Shown here: positions 46,216 through 58,012 of the stretch, piece by piece
Position numbering within the stretch: the first letter of the stretch is position 1
Layout: each line of letters opens with the position of its first letter
DNA from: Toxonevra muliebris
Taxonomy: Eukaryota; Arthropoda; Insecta; Diptera; Pallopteridae
Direction of reading: 5' to 3'
Length of the DNA stretch: 64,000 bases
Assembly: GCA_963691655.1 (NCBI GenBank)
Contig: OY829328.1
Location: forward strand, 7,716,204 to 7,780,203
Notes under the pieces: model-generated
Seen by the model: the letters and a program-made list of their open reading frames with translations, nothing else
Told to the model about the DNA's origin: nothing
The model's database searches: none
Position numbers and translations under genes: made by a program

Positions 46216-47920
46216 AACGAAATCAATCACAACTGAAGTTTTAAAAAGTTTAAAAATAATTTAATGAATGCACCCACTACTAAAACAATACGACAGCAAA
46301 CACCAACTCACGTTGAAATTCTAAATGTATGTAAAGTAGTTTCTTTAGACCCAAACTGAAAAAAAATACGAGATTTTATCTACATTGCCATAGCAAAAAA
46401 GCAACACTTTCCTGCAATAACTTCCTTAGTTTACGAGTTCAATGACGTCGCGTTCTTCGCTACACCTTCAACTTTTCAAGAAACAATAACTAAAAGAAAA
46501 CTACAAAAAAACAAAAAAAAATGTAGTTGAAAAAAAGCAATTCCATTTGTAACTTCTGCTGCAGACAAACTGATTTTTAAAAGCTTCGTCAACATTTATC
46601 TTAGGTGACTTTCGAGTAGGGTAAAACCAGGTACAAAAGAAAACCAAAAACTCCCAAACAAACTCATTGCCATTGCCTACAACAAAAACATTTTGTTGTA
46701 TGCTAGTTGGCATCTTAAGTTGTCTCTACTTTACTTTCGTGGCTGCTTGTTTGCATAAGTTCAACGTTGCTGTTGCAGTTGAAGCAAATAGTTGCAAGTA
46801 GAAAGAGAAATGAGAACCTTAAAATAGAACCATTCATTTTTTATATATACAAGTAAACATTTGCAATACTAGAGCTAAGCCACTTAAAACATACACATCT
46901 AACAATTTTACTTTTCAATAAACCCAAAAAATCGTTTGCTTTTTTTTTTCTTTTTAATAGGAAATATTAATATTGTTAACCTTCTCCTTGAAAGGAAACA
47001 CTCATTCAGAGCTATGAGTATCGGTATCTATTTCATAACATGCAAATTGTATTTTATTTTTTTAATCAAAATATTTTCCACTATGAAAAGTATCAAATTG
47101 TATAGCGGCGCTGCATGCTATAGAAAAATGATATTAAATAATTTTCATGGTAGTTGGTTAGAAGAAAAAATCGTGATTTCTATGCATAAGTAACAATTTG
47201 TCATGCAGTTGCAATTTTGACAAATTCAAATCAGCATTGACAGTGGTAGCAGCAGCAGCAGCAATATTGCTGTTGTTATTGCTGGTGATTGTTGCGCTTG
47301 CTTCCTTGCCTTAATGCAAAATTGCAACTTTTCATATCACATGAACTTTTTGTTTAAATTTTGTTTTTGTTGTAATTTTTCATATTGTATTTCAAGTGGG
47401 TGATATTTATTTGATTTATGTACACCCATGAAATATGCAAACATAAAAAAAAAAAAAAAGCTACAAAAAATTAAGGAAAAATAATTCAATTTAATCTCAA
47501 TTTAGTTCTTATTGTTGTTGCTATTGAATTAGTTGTTTCTTTTTGTTGTTATTGCTGTTTTTGATTGTTGTTGCTGTGATTATTTCTGAATTGACGCCCA
47601 TTTTCTTAGAGTACTATAATTAGATAGTAGTGAAATAGTAGCGAGATAAATGTTTTGACCTTTTTTCACGGTAAATTAAAAATTGTTAATTACATTTAAT
47701 CGGAATGCATATACTAGTAAAATATTATGTAATATGTTGATATATAATATCTACTTTCAAGTATTGGCTCAGATATTGGTGAAGCTAAAACAAAATGGTT
47801 TCATTGGAAACACAAGCTGCACTCTGCAGGAATTAATATTTTGAATAAATATGATTTTCCTATTGCTAGAAAAGTTTTTTTTTTATTAATATAAGGTTGA
47901 TTTACACTTATTCGATTCGA
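46216..47920. other. AT-rich non-coding stretch
   Basis: No gene supported. Contains AGCAGCAGCAGCAGC near 47251-47263, GTTGTTATTGCTG tracts near 47270-47285 and 47505-47575, and an A-run at 47445-47458. Confidence 0.6.
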
Positions 47921-48366
47921 CCTGATAAGACGAAAATCGTAGCGAAAAACCTGGCATATTTATTGCCACAATTCTATTCACAGGAGCAGCATGTTGTTAG
48001 GAATCAATACGATCACGATTAAGATTTATATTGTCCGTTGCCGTTTTAGTATTGTTTGGGGTTGCGGAACCTACTAAAACGAAACCGAACTCAAACTCAA
48101 CTTCATCCCTTTAGCTTGGAGATTTACCACGTGAAACGCAAAACCTGATAAGACGAAAATCGTAGCGAAAAACCTGGCATATTTATTGCCACAATTCTAT
48201 TCACAGGGGCAGCATGTTGTAAGGAATCAATACGATCACGATTAAGATTTATATTGTCCGTTGCCGTTTTAGTATTGTTTGAGGTTGCGGAACCTAGCGA
48301 AACGAAATCGAACTCAAACTCAACTTCATCCCTTTAGCTTGGAGATTTACCACGTGAAACGCAAAA
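47921..48366. repeat. 223-bp tandem duplication (two units)
   Basis: Units 47921-48143 and 48144-48366 both run from CCTGATAAGACGAAAATCG to CACGTGAAACGCAAAA. I count seven differences by eye, about 97 per cent identity. Neither unit has a long frame. They could be two monomers of a dispersed satellite or one local duplication. The sequence just left, ATTCGATTCGA, resembles GAAACGAAATCGAA near the end of each unit. Confidence 0.9.
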
Positions 48367-49061
48367 ATATTCAACCGCAAAAAAGTTGCTTATTTGCGCA
48401 AATTCAATTAAATGATAATACGGAATTAAAAAAAGTCCTCTACCTGATTCTATAAGAAAATAGTATTCCTGATTGATTAGTTTATAGAAAAGAATATCTA
48501 TTTTTCTGTAAGGGAGACTAGGGGAAACAGGTAAAAATCTAGGAAATTTGGAAACCAAATTGTTACATTAAAAAACTAATCTTTTCTACTATCGAATTAA
48601 TAAAAAAGTTTTGACTAATCTTAATTCGTTTTTGTTCCAGAAAGCTTTAAACTTTTCTTATTCTTTTATGGTACAACAAGCAATAGAGGGCGTAGTTGAG
48701 CTTTTCAGTTTTCCTATTCGAAATTCAGATATAAAAAATTATCAATACGAAATTTTCCGTGGCAAAGTCAATCACTACCTGGGATGAAGTCAATCACTTG
48801 ATTTTCTAAAAAATATAGAATAAATCCTGCAAAATTTTAAAGCAATCAGAGGGGCGGGTATAGGGGGAAATTTCTCCTCCCAAAAGATTTTCAAACATTT
48901 AAAAATTTAATAACTTAAATAGGCAAAAAGGTGAACATAATTAGTTATTGTTGTTTTTAGTTATAACGATTTACTTTCAATTATAAGAATAAGGAATAAT
49001 CTTGCTCATTAAACCACTTCCTTTCTCTATGGAAATGTGCTGAAATAATAATGACACCTTA
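48367..49061. other. AT-rich non-coding stretch
   Basis: No gene supported. Between 48740 and 48800 the motif AAAGTCAATCAC occurs twice (once as GAAGTCAATCAC); nothing else is recognisable. Confidence 0.5.
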
Positions 49062-49600
49062 ACCAAATAAACCTGAAAACTCAGTGTCCTCATATAGATC
49101 TATAAGTTTGCTGGCAATATTCTCGAAAATATTCGAAGTAGTAGATTGCTAATAATACAAGAAAATAAGAATATAGTTCCTGAGCAATATCATCGCATAG
49201 TAAATATTGTCACTGACTTTCTGGAATGCAAAAAATACTGCTCTGCCATATTTTTGGACATTCAAGAAGCGTTCGAAAAAGTTTGGCATCAAGGGCTGTT
49301 ATACAAATTAAAAAAATTACTTCTAGCTCCATTTTATTTGGTCTTAATGTCCTATCATTCTATGTCAAAGTAAATGTTGAAAAAACAGCCAAATGTCAAG
49401 TGAAAGTAGGAGTACCACAGGGCGGTGTTGTGGGTCCTGGTCTTTACTCGATTTTTACCTGCGACTTGCCTGAAACTGAATGACGATACTGCCATTTTAG
49501 CGTCAAATTAATCTCCAACAGAAGCTGCTAATCTAGCTCAGAAACAGCTCGACGACGTTCAACAATGGTTACTTCGTGGATGAGTGCTCGACTGGAGTTT
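49062..49600 (+). pseudogene. Jockey-like reverse transcriptase relic
   Basis: The + strand preserves, across frames, NKPENSVSSYRSISLLAIFS at the start of the RT domain and PEQYHRIVNIVTDFLECKKY. Then come CSAIFLDIQEAFEKVWHQGL (motif A with its Asp), VGVPQGGVVGPGLYSIFT (motif B), NDDTAILAS (catalytic box, normally F-A-D-D) and EAANLAQKQLDDVQQWL. This is the order and wording of Jockey-clade elements. A frameshift lies near 49370, a TGA at 49481-49483 splits the catalytic box from motif B, and further stops follow. Upstream endonuclease sequence is missing. The relic at 22482-22885 covers the neighbouring downstream part of the same kind of protein but is a separate insertion. Confidence 0.85.
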
Positions 49601-52600
49601 CATCTGCCTCGATTCCCAGATGGGGTTAAACTCTTAAAAAATGTCCAAATGGATTGTTCTAATAAAATCGATCATTTCGGTGATTTAGTTCTTAAATACG
49701 TGACTCAAGTACCAGTTTAACGGGTTCTATTCTCAGGTAGAGAATTGAATCCACCAAAAAAAAAAAAAAACAAAATTATAAATTTCGGGTCGATACAAAG
49801 AAAATCCCAGATGGGAAAGAGAAAATTTGAATACAGGGTAGGAATCAGCGGCCATAAATTATTCTTAAAATTCTACTAATATTCGACCAATCTAAAACCG
49901 AAAACTAAATAAATGTATCCTATTGTTATATTTTCCACGATCCTTTACCTTGGAAATAGATCATAGAAGTTGTGAAATGCTTTGCTACAAGAACAGGGTT
50001 TCCCCAAAATGCGTAACATACCAGTAAGTTTTCACATGGCCATACCTTTGAAATTGTTAGTCATCGGAATAAAGTTTATGAATAAGCAAAAAAACAAAAA
50101 AAAAAAAAAAAACGCTCCAGCCCGCGTTTTGGTTCATATAGAGAAATTTTATTGTTTATTTCCCCCTCAAAAAATGTTTCTCGTATCCGCCACTGGTAAT
50201 GATGACCACCAAAAAAACGGTCACAGCTGTACGATCACTTGTGTAAGCGTACCATTGTTCTTAAAACACGATGCTTGTGCTGGGGAAATTCTGGTCAGAA
50301 TTTAGAAAATACTTGTCAAAAATTGTGAAAATGATTGTCAACAATTTTTTTTTTTTTTGCCTTTCTTCAATGTGGAATTGGGGTCTTTTAGAACAAATTT
50401 GTATAGAAATGATGTTGGTAGAGGAACTCTTAAAAGTCAATAAAATCGGATTCGATTGGACAAGAAATTTTTCCATTTTTTAAAAGCATTTCTCCATTTT
50501 TGACTAGCCTTTCCACAAATATTTTAAGTATAATCAATTCTTTGTATGTGTAAATTATTTGTTGGTAGTGATGACATTGCCAAATTTTAATGAATTCCAA
50601 TGATTTACTCTTATAGCTTTAATATATAAATGTTTCTTATTTCTAAGGGTAACGCGCCCGCTGACGTCATATTTAATTATCTTTGGATTTTGAGCTATTA
50701 ATGGCTTAAACCAGATAACGTGTTCATATTTCAACATCATTTTTAAATTAATGAAAATCCCTAACTACAATGGTAAAACCAATGTCTAAACCAAAAAATT
50801 TCAGCTTGGATACTAAGGTTACATACCCATTTTTCCATATGATAAGCCCCTTGCATACAAATTAAAACGAGAAGCAAAACTAGCTTTATTCGTTTTTAAA
50901 GAAACAACAAACAAGTTCTTCAAGATAATAGATTTCGATTGGGATTTCTAACCGGTACTATCAATTTAGGTTAAAAAGAAACCGATATGTTAAATACACA
51001 ATTTATTTTGGGAGAAATGTTTGTTTCAGACAACCCCTGGAAGTTTTGTTCCTCCTCCTCAATTCCCCTTCACCTAACTAACAAAAATAATTAATAATCC
51101 TGCTTTGGATTAGTCCTTGAAACAGAGCTTTCAATTGTTTCGCATTTTCACGCAAGCGTGCATTGAAACGTTTTGATAATGATAGCTTACGCTAAACCTT
51201 CCGTTTAAAATTTACCCTACTTTACCCATATAAATAGAGAAATAACTTTTATGTTTTTATTACAATGAAAATTTTAAAACCTTTACGCCCACATATGAAA
51301 ATGTGTTTAAATTTGCAATTATTTTTTTAATTTTTTCTTTCTGTAATTTTTGCACTAAAAACTGATGGATGGCATTTTATGTTTTATTATAAATTTTTGA
51401 CACTTTTTATTATGTGATTCGTAAGTGTTTCATTTTAGTATAAAATAAATGTTTATTGCTTATGTCATTTAATTTAATAGCGCGTTTGTCTGACTGGCTG
51501 ACTCACTTACTGACAACAATGCCTACAAAATTCAACTTGAAACTGTGCGTATACACACACACACACACACACTCACACAAAATTCAACGATTTAATCGTA
51601 ACAATAGACATGCTGATGAAGCTTTGGTGGATGTGGGATAGATGGTGGTGTTGGTGCTGTTTTTGGAAACAGATAAAAATGATGAAGTTGATGGTGTTGG
51701 CATGTGATGCTGCCTAGCAGACTGGGTGCTGCCTGCCAGTTATAATTGTAATAATCATCGCGCATTAAAATGGTCAAAACCACTGATACCTTGATTTTGT
51801 TTATTTTCAAAGCTGTGCGTGAAAATGTTTAAGTGTGTGTATGTGTGTAGCTCTATAAGTTTAAATTTAAAATATAAAATCGTAAATTACGCACATGGCG
51901 ATAATTTTTGAATTTTTTATTTATAGCAATTTGATTTTCTGCTTACTTATTTACTACACCACACAACTCTATTACTTACTAAGCATTCAGTTGGACTTGG
52001 CCTATTGTCGTTTCACCAATTATGGCAAGTTCACTGTTTCTGGTACAGAAGCGTGACTTGGCTTTAATGCTGTGACGACGATGATGATGTTGTTGGTCGC
52101 CCGTGGTGGTGGTGGTTTCGCTGCCGCTGGTGGTCATAAAATACGCAAAAGTTTAATTTGATTTAAAAAAAACCAAAATACTTCTTTTTTTTATTTAAAA
52201 GGTTAAAAGATTTACACAAAATCATGCGCAAAAAAAAAATGTTTGCCTCTTTTCTTCGGCGTTTTAGCGTGTGAAAATTAGATACCAACACAAATTATTT
52301 CGATTTAGCGCAATTTTTGAGTTTAATTTTTTTCTTCTTTTTAATTTTTCTATCTTTTTTGTCGGTGATATTGAAACAGTTTTAATGGTTTGACCATGAA
52401 AATTAGCAACAACAAGAATAAATATGATTTTAAAGGTCATTAATCTTTTGTGGTGGATATTTTTTCTTCTCTAGTTTTTTCGTTGATCGAAAAATTTGTC
52501 AGCTTTAAAAGAGTTACACTGAAAAAAAGTGGCCAAAGCAAAAAATGTCAACTTTTGTGGCTGTTTGTATTATGACAAAATTTGTGAGTCACAGAGGATC

Positions 52601-53032
52601 TAAACGGGTGGAAATAATACATACAAACTTCAAAAATCAATTTTTTAATATTTAATTTTTATTTGCATATTCTGCCCCTCTTCGTACCCAAAACTTTTTT
52701 CCAATACTTTTTGTAAATTACTTTAGCTTAGAGACCACTGCGAAAAATCTTACGTTCCCATTTTCTGTTATAAATTTTTTAATCTTTAATGTAACACCAG
52801 ACCAGTATTTTTAACTGACAAAAATGAAATAAAAAATGCACAAGTTGAACAAACAAGAAATTGGCATAATTTTGCCCATTCGAATTGAAATACTTTTATA
52901 TCTAATTATTACAGACGCCCTCTACCCCTATCGGAGCCAAATTACGATATAGCCGCTGCCACCAGTGGTGGATTTATTATTATTAGGGTTTGACCTTGGG
53001 AGGGGCTTATTTTCTTACGATAATTATCAGAG
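49601..53032. other. AT-rich non-coding stretch
   Basis: No gene supported. Contains an A-run at 50096-50112, a CA microsatellite (listed), TGGTGGTGGTGG near 52103-52115, and GATGATGATG at 52079-52090. Frames at 49982-50483 have no domain. Confidence 0.6.
51553..51572. repeat. (AC)n microsatellite
   Basis: Ten AC dinucleotides followed after one interruption by further CACAC. A plain microsatellite. Confidence 0.85.
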
Positions 53033-53505
53033 CAAAATACAGACCAAAAATAAGATTAAAGACCAGACCAAAATACAATACAAAATTCCAACCAAAACTC
53101 AGATCAAAATTGCAAGCAAATTCAGATCAAAAGTTGGACTATCTTCTGACCAAAACTCAGACCCAAAATTAGACAAGAACCCAGAGTAAAAATCAATCAA
53201 AAATTCAGACAAAATTCAGATGAAACTCAGGCAAAAAATCAGACATGAACTCAGATCAAAACTTTGACTAAAAAATGAACCAAATTCTCACCAAAACTCA
53301 GGCCGATATTTTAAAAAGCAGACCAAAACTAAATTTTGACCAAAATGCAAAAAAATCGAAATTCTCACCAAAACTCAGACCGATATTCGGATCAAATATA
53401 AAACCGAAAATCAGATCCAAAATCAAAGCAGAAATCTAAGAAAAAAAATCCAACTAAAACTCATTCCAAAAACCACACGAAAAATCAAACTAAAATTCAT
53501 TAGTT
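53033..53505. repeat. Degenerate ACCAAAACTCAGA minisatellite
   Basis: About 470 bases built of irregular 13- to 25-base units around ACCAAAACTCAGA, such as GACCAAAATACAAT, AACCAAAACTCAGATC and CACCAAAACTCAGACCG. Two overlapping frames across the first part exist only because the units rarely make stops; their Lys/Thr/Gln-rich translations follow the repeat and are not evidence for a gene. The same repeat, inverted, lies around the hAT element at 1886-2852. Confidence 0.75.
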
Positions 53506-56500
53506 GCTCTGTAAGCGCAGAGAAAACCTAATCACGATAGCGCCTTTGTTATTTGTTGTGATATGTGACAGAAAGAAAGAAGGAAGAAAAAAAAGAAAAC
53601 TTCATTCTAACGTCAGTATAGCAGGCCTCAAAAACCATTTAGTTAGATCTTGAAGCTTCAGCAGAGTATTTTTTTTTTATGTAAGAGGTTTCCCGTAATC
53701 CACCGGGAAAAAATTTGCCAAAAGCTTTGAGTTTATATCCCGCCAGAGCAGAGCATTTACACGGGAAGTATTAGAGAGTTTCTACATCTTCCATGTCCAG
53801 CAACTGGGGCTAAAATTTCCACCTCAGGACAGGGAATTTGGACTGGGAATGAAAACGAAAATTTTCTACATTGCTATATACAGAATTGTAAGTTGAATAT
53901 CGAAGAAATAACTTTTTAGCAAGTGTAGATGATTGATGTAATTATTCTACCGATTTAAGCTGCTTATAACGCGGTGCGTACACACATTCATACATTCATA
54001 TATATGTAAATAACATACGTACAATGTTAATTAACTACATATCTCTATTAATAACATAAACAGCAACAACGACAATAATAACAACAAGTAACAAATAACA
54101 TCTAAAGTGTAGATATTTAAGATTTATTTTTAGCAAACTAATAAGTAGATTTTTAGATGTATAGCGCCATCTCTCAACAGATAGAGTGTTGCTATGATAG
54201 CAACTTAACTTTATATTGGTATGTTGCTATTTCTACTGCTCCTGCTGCTGTTGATCGAATTGTATAAAATTATAAGCAATTTAGATAAGTTTTCCTTTTT
54301 TCTACAACAGGTAAATTGATATAAGCTCATTATTGTAGTTATTAATTTACGCTACCACATTCAAGACATAGAGCGTCGGCAACTTATACATATGCTCATG
54401 CATCTACCTATCACATATGTATGTTGTCTGCTTTTGATGACAATTTGTTGCTGCTGCTATACTTTGCAGTTAAATTACCGCCACATGCACGGATCGTCGA
54501 CAATCGCTTTCGCTCATAGCTATATGGCAAGCGAATGAGCAGTGTGAACTTGCAATATTTTACAATTATTACTTGCTGTTATTATAAATTAAATGCAATT
54601 TGCTGTCAACATGTTTTCATTTTTGTAAAAGTTACTACTGTAATTTGTAAGGCTATTTTGGGTACCCATTACTTAGTTACAGAGTAAAAAAAATAAAAGA
54701 AAAAGAAAAAAGAAAAAAATGTCAATATTATTATTATTATATTGTACAACTTATTGCTTGTTCCTAAAATCTGAATTTTTATTGGAAGATGTTGCTCTAA
54801 TCAAGAGTAAGTGTAAGTTTAAAAAAAAAAACTTAACATAACTCAGGGTTCTCTAAGCAAATTAATACTAAATTAAACAAAAAAGGGTAAAAAGCTGATG
54901 AACTTTTAATCTAGACGCAACTAGGGATGATCCAACAGTGAACAGTAAAACCTTTTGTGCATTCTCTCTAAACTTATCATCTATCAATCCACATTTTAAT
55001 TAAAAACCAAGCAATATTTTCCACCAACTCTTTCTGCTTTTGATGCTATTTGAAGTTAATCGCAGGCTGTTCTGATTTCTAAAGGCGGAAATGTTTATAA
55101 CCGCCAATTAACAACCTACATACCTACTTCAGAAAAAAAAAGAAAAAAGTTTTATAATCTCGAACATATGTATAAGAGAATCAATTTACTGCAAAAAAGA
55201 AATCCTATATAATTTGATAGTGTTGCTGAGTTTTTAATAGCATATCAAATTGGATAATCAAAATGCACCAACAACAACAGAAATGCGCAGCATCGTTGTC
55301 GAGTGACACCTACACACACACCCTGAATTGACAATTACATTTTAAAATGGCTGCAACGTTTAGGTGAAACGCATAACGCTGCAGTGCTGTCACAATCGAC
55401 ACTAATGTCAGTGAAAATATTAAATAAAAAAAAAGAAAAGATTTTTTCTCTATATAAATCTTCATTGAACCTCAACAAGGCAAACCCACATCCATTAAAA
55501 ATTCAAAATATAAATCCATGGCAAACGAAAAAAAAACAACAACAATTGAAAAATAAATAAATAACTGAAGACAAATGAAAGTTTAAGTAGATACGGAGAG
55601 TATCTACATATTTTCTTCATCATCATCATCATCATCATCGTCATGATGAAATGTAAGTGAGTGCAATATCTTAATATTATTTTAACGGTAATTGCTTCCC
55701 GCTTATTTTGCTTGTAAACGAAATGTGCTGTAGTTTTCTTCATTTGAATGTAGGAAAATGATATAAAGAATGCATAAGAATAAGAAAAAATGGAAAGCGC
55801 ATTATAAATAAGTAACATGATAAAGGCATGCGTGGGTTAATCCTTTTATATTACGTAGTACTTTCATATTAATGAACGCATTCATATGTTTGAAACTCAT
55901 GCATATTAATCATTATGATTCAAAGTTACCTGTTTGATTTTTTACAAAATCAAATTTTCTATATTAAAAACGTGCTATTTCAGTTAGAACATAAGCTCGC
56001 CGATGGCATGCGAGAATGGAATAAATCATTGTTTTTCATCATATTTTTCTAAATGGTTAAAAAAAAAAAATCCAAGAGCATACTGCAATTCTTCGATGCA
56101 CTATGGGGTGTTTGTCAAATTTAGGCGACCAAAAGTCAAGTGTCTCAAAAACTTATTTGATCGAAAAGAAAAGTATTTTTGCCATGCTGAATAATGTAAG
56201 AATAACGGTTAATAATTATTTTTCACTTTGCTTTACTGCAAAATAATATACAGCACGCTAAACTTGACTATTTTTAGTACAACAATACTTAAGAACTTAT
56301 ATTTTTTTTCTAAATTTTTAAAAAACTAAAACTATACGGATTCTAGTGAAGCGGGTATGTAAGAATTTGGTTGAGATGTTTCTATTGAAATTGTATTGAT
56401 TTTAACTTAGTTATTGCGTTTTAAAAAATTCATGGTTTTTATTGATTTCTATGGAAATTTCATAAACACTCAAAGGGTTTTATAATATATGCTTGTCCGT

Positions 56501-57047
56501 GGCGATGTTTATTTCTTCATGAGCATGAAAATAAGAGTTTTGGCTTTATAAAAAATATTACGTATTTTTCCGATTCGTTCCGATAAACGCTTGTTTTTGT
56601 TAAAAAACTATAAAAGCCAAAGGTGGAAAACTTACTTTATTCCAATGCTTTATTTCAATACTAATCTTATTTATTTTCTTATGGCTTTTTCTAGTCCCCT
56701 GTTTACAGCCGTTATTAAAAGGTGTTGCAACTTTTGTTGTTATTGTAGTTGTATTCCAAAATCCTACATGAAACAGCGAAAGTCATTTTATCTTTCAGTT
56801 CGCAACATAAATTTGACCTAAGTCTCAAATGTTTGATACTGTTTAGGACAATCAGGGCTCAAAATTATGACGCGTATATCGATCGTCAATATTATGAAGC
56901 AGTAAGAAGATAGCAGATTTAATGCCAAATGGGACTTTGCCAAAAATAGTTTGATGAATGGTGAAAGTTACATTAGGAAGCAGTGAGAAGAAGTAGGAGG
57001 AAAAAGGTACTTAAAGAAGGAAATGAAAAGTAGGAAGACTATTGTAC
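53506..57047. other. AT-rich non-coding stretch
   Basis: No gene supported. Contains a strong pyrimidine-rich acceptor-like TTTTTTCTACAACAG followed by GTAAAT at 54310/54311, ACAACGACAATAATAACAACA near 54067, and the CAT repeat listed separately. Small frames here show no domain. Confidence 0.6.
55616..55645. repeat. (CAT)n microsatellite
   Basis: Nine to ten consecutive CAT/ATC triplets, the last with an A-to-G change. Confidence 0.85.
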
Positions 57048-57142
57048 TGCCGATCGGCATCGGTGTTAAAGTGTAGGTCCAACTATGTGGTATCACAACG
57101 GGTCGTTCAGGCCTAAGTGTGTCTCTCGACAGCCGCTCCAAC
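57048..57142 (+). mobile_element. Non-LTR retrotransposon 3' UTR relic
   Basis: Contains TATGTGGTATCACAACGGG, GGCCTAAGTGTG and CGACAGCCGCTCCAACCTA, in the same order as the 3' UTR of the RNase H element at 17953-18052 (read on its strand). No coding part is left, so only the last ~95 bases were inserted or have survived. It is followed at once by a TTAGG array. Confidence 0.65.
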
Positions 57143-57168
57143 CTAGGTTAGGTTAGGTTAGGTTAGGA
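57143..57168. repeat. Short TTAGG array abutting a retrotransposon 3' end
   Basis: About five GGTTA units. At the junction the element's CCAACCTA turns into AGGTTAGG, so the element tail and the array point in opposite directions (AACCTAGGTT palindrome). Confidence 0.8.
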
Positions 57169-57191
57169 AGGCGTGTGCGAATATCTATATA

Positions 57192-57410
57192 CAGTGACGG
57201 ACAAAACTAAAGCACGGTTTCTTCCCTGTTTGCATTTTGTTCACTAATATTATAAAACATGCTTGGACTGAAATTTTTTTATGAATGTAGTAAGAATATA
57301 CACTCGTTGCAATAAAATATAAGAAATATAATATTATTTTTCAAATAAAATAAAAATATTAACTCAAAAGTAACAAAATGCATAAAACTGTCGAGATAAA
57401 ACTAAAGCAC
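57192..57410 (+). mobile_element. Single Tc1/mariner-type end with internal direct repeat
   Basis: TA followed by CAGTGACGGACAAAACTAAA at 57192 is a Tc1/mariner-type end, similar to that of the MITE at 24881. The motif TAAAACTAAAGCAC recurs at 57397-57410, about 200 bases inside. Two spaced direct motifs per end are known in Tc1-type elements with long IR/DR ends. I could not find the partner end within 1 kb, so the element is incomplete, or its other end is eroded. Confidence 0.5.
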
Positions 57411-57429
57411 ATATGGAAAATATTAATGA

Positions 57430-58012
57430 AAAAGTTTGAAAGGCTGTTTTTCGAGTCTCACGCCTACCCAAGTCATCATAAAACGATGGAAAAATCCTAT
57501 TTTTGTGTAGTTTCAGCTGATGAATATGAATCTAATATTATTCCATGGAAAATGTTACATTTCGTCCCTAACCTCAAAAAATGAAAAATCCCAAAAAACT
57601 TTTTTTCGTGTCTCACGTGTTCCAAGTCATTAGAAAACTTCCCAAATGACTCATTTTTCAATTTTCATTTCTTAACTTGGCTATAATATACTTTTAGCGT
57701 TACCCAGAAACAACGACGTGAACTTAGTAGGTCTCTGTTTCCTTTGCGGTGCTTTATTAGAGTGAAAACAAAATTAATAATGAAGAATACGTTTTTTGGG
57801 ATGTTTTCAGATGACTTGGAGCTCGTGAGGCACGAAAAAAGTTTTTTGGGATTTTTTATTTTTTGAGGTTTGTCGTCCCTAACATTTTCCGTGGAAAATA
57901 ATATTAGATTCATGTTCATTAGCTGAAACTACACAAAAATAGGTTTTTTCCATCGTTTTATGATGACTTGGGTAGGCATGAGATCCGAAAAACAGCCTTT
58001 TTGGACCTTTTT
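57430..58012. repeat. Long inverted repeat, arms ~220 bp
   Basis: Left arm 57430-57650 and right arm about 57785-58012 are inverse copies. Shared blocks include GGCTGTTTTTCG, GCCTACCCAAGTCATCATAA, TTTTTGTGTAGTTTCAGCT, GAATCTAATATTATT, GGAAAATGTTA, CCTCAAAAAAT and AAAAATCCCAAAAAACTTTT, in mirrored order. The spacer is about 135 bases. Within the arms the same motifs repeat with a ~150-base period, and a further partial unit runs to about 58135. Transcription would give a long, nearly uninterrupted hairpin. It may be the body of the element whose end lies at 57192. Confidence 0.85.

Noticed and set aside
52965..53189. Two overlapping Lys/Thr-rich frames
   Set aside because: They run into the ACCAAAACTCAGA minisatellite, and over most of their length they translate the repeat in two frames.
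55113..55150. Minus-strand TAG|GTATGT after a long pyrimidine tract
   Set aside because: An extra AG lies three bases before the junction and the tract is plain A/T-rich simple sequence; strand conflicts with the better candidates.
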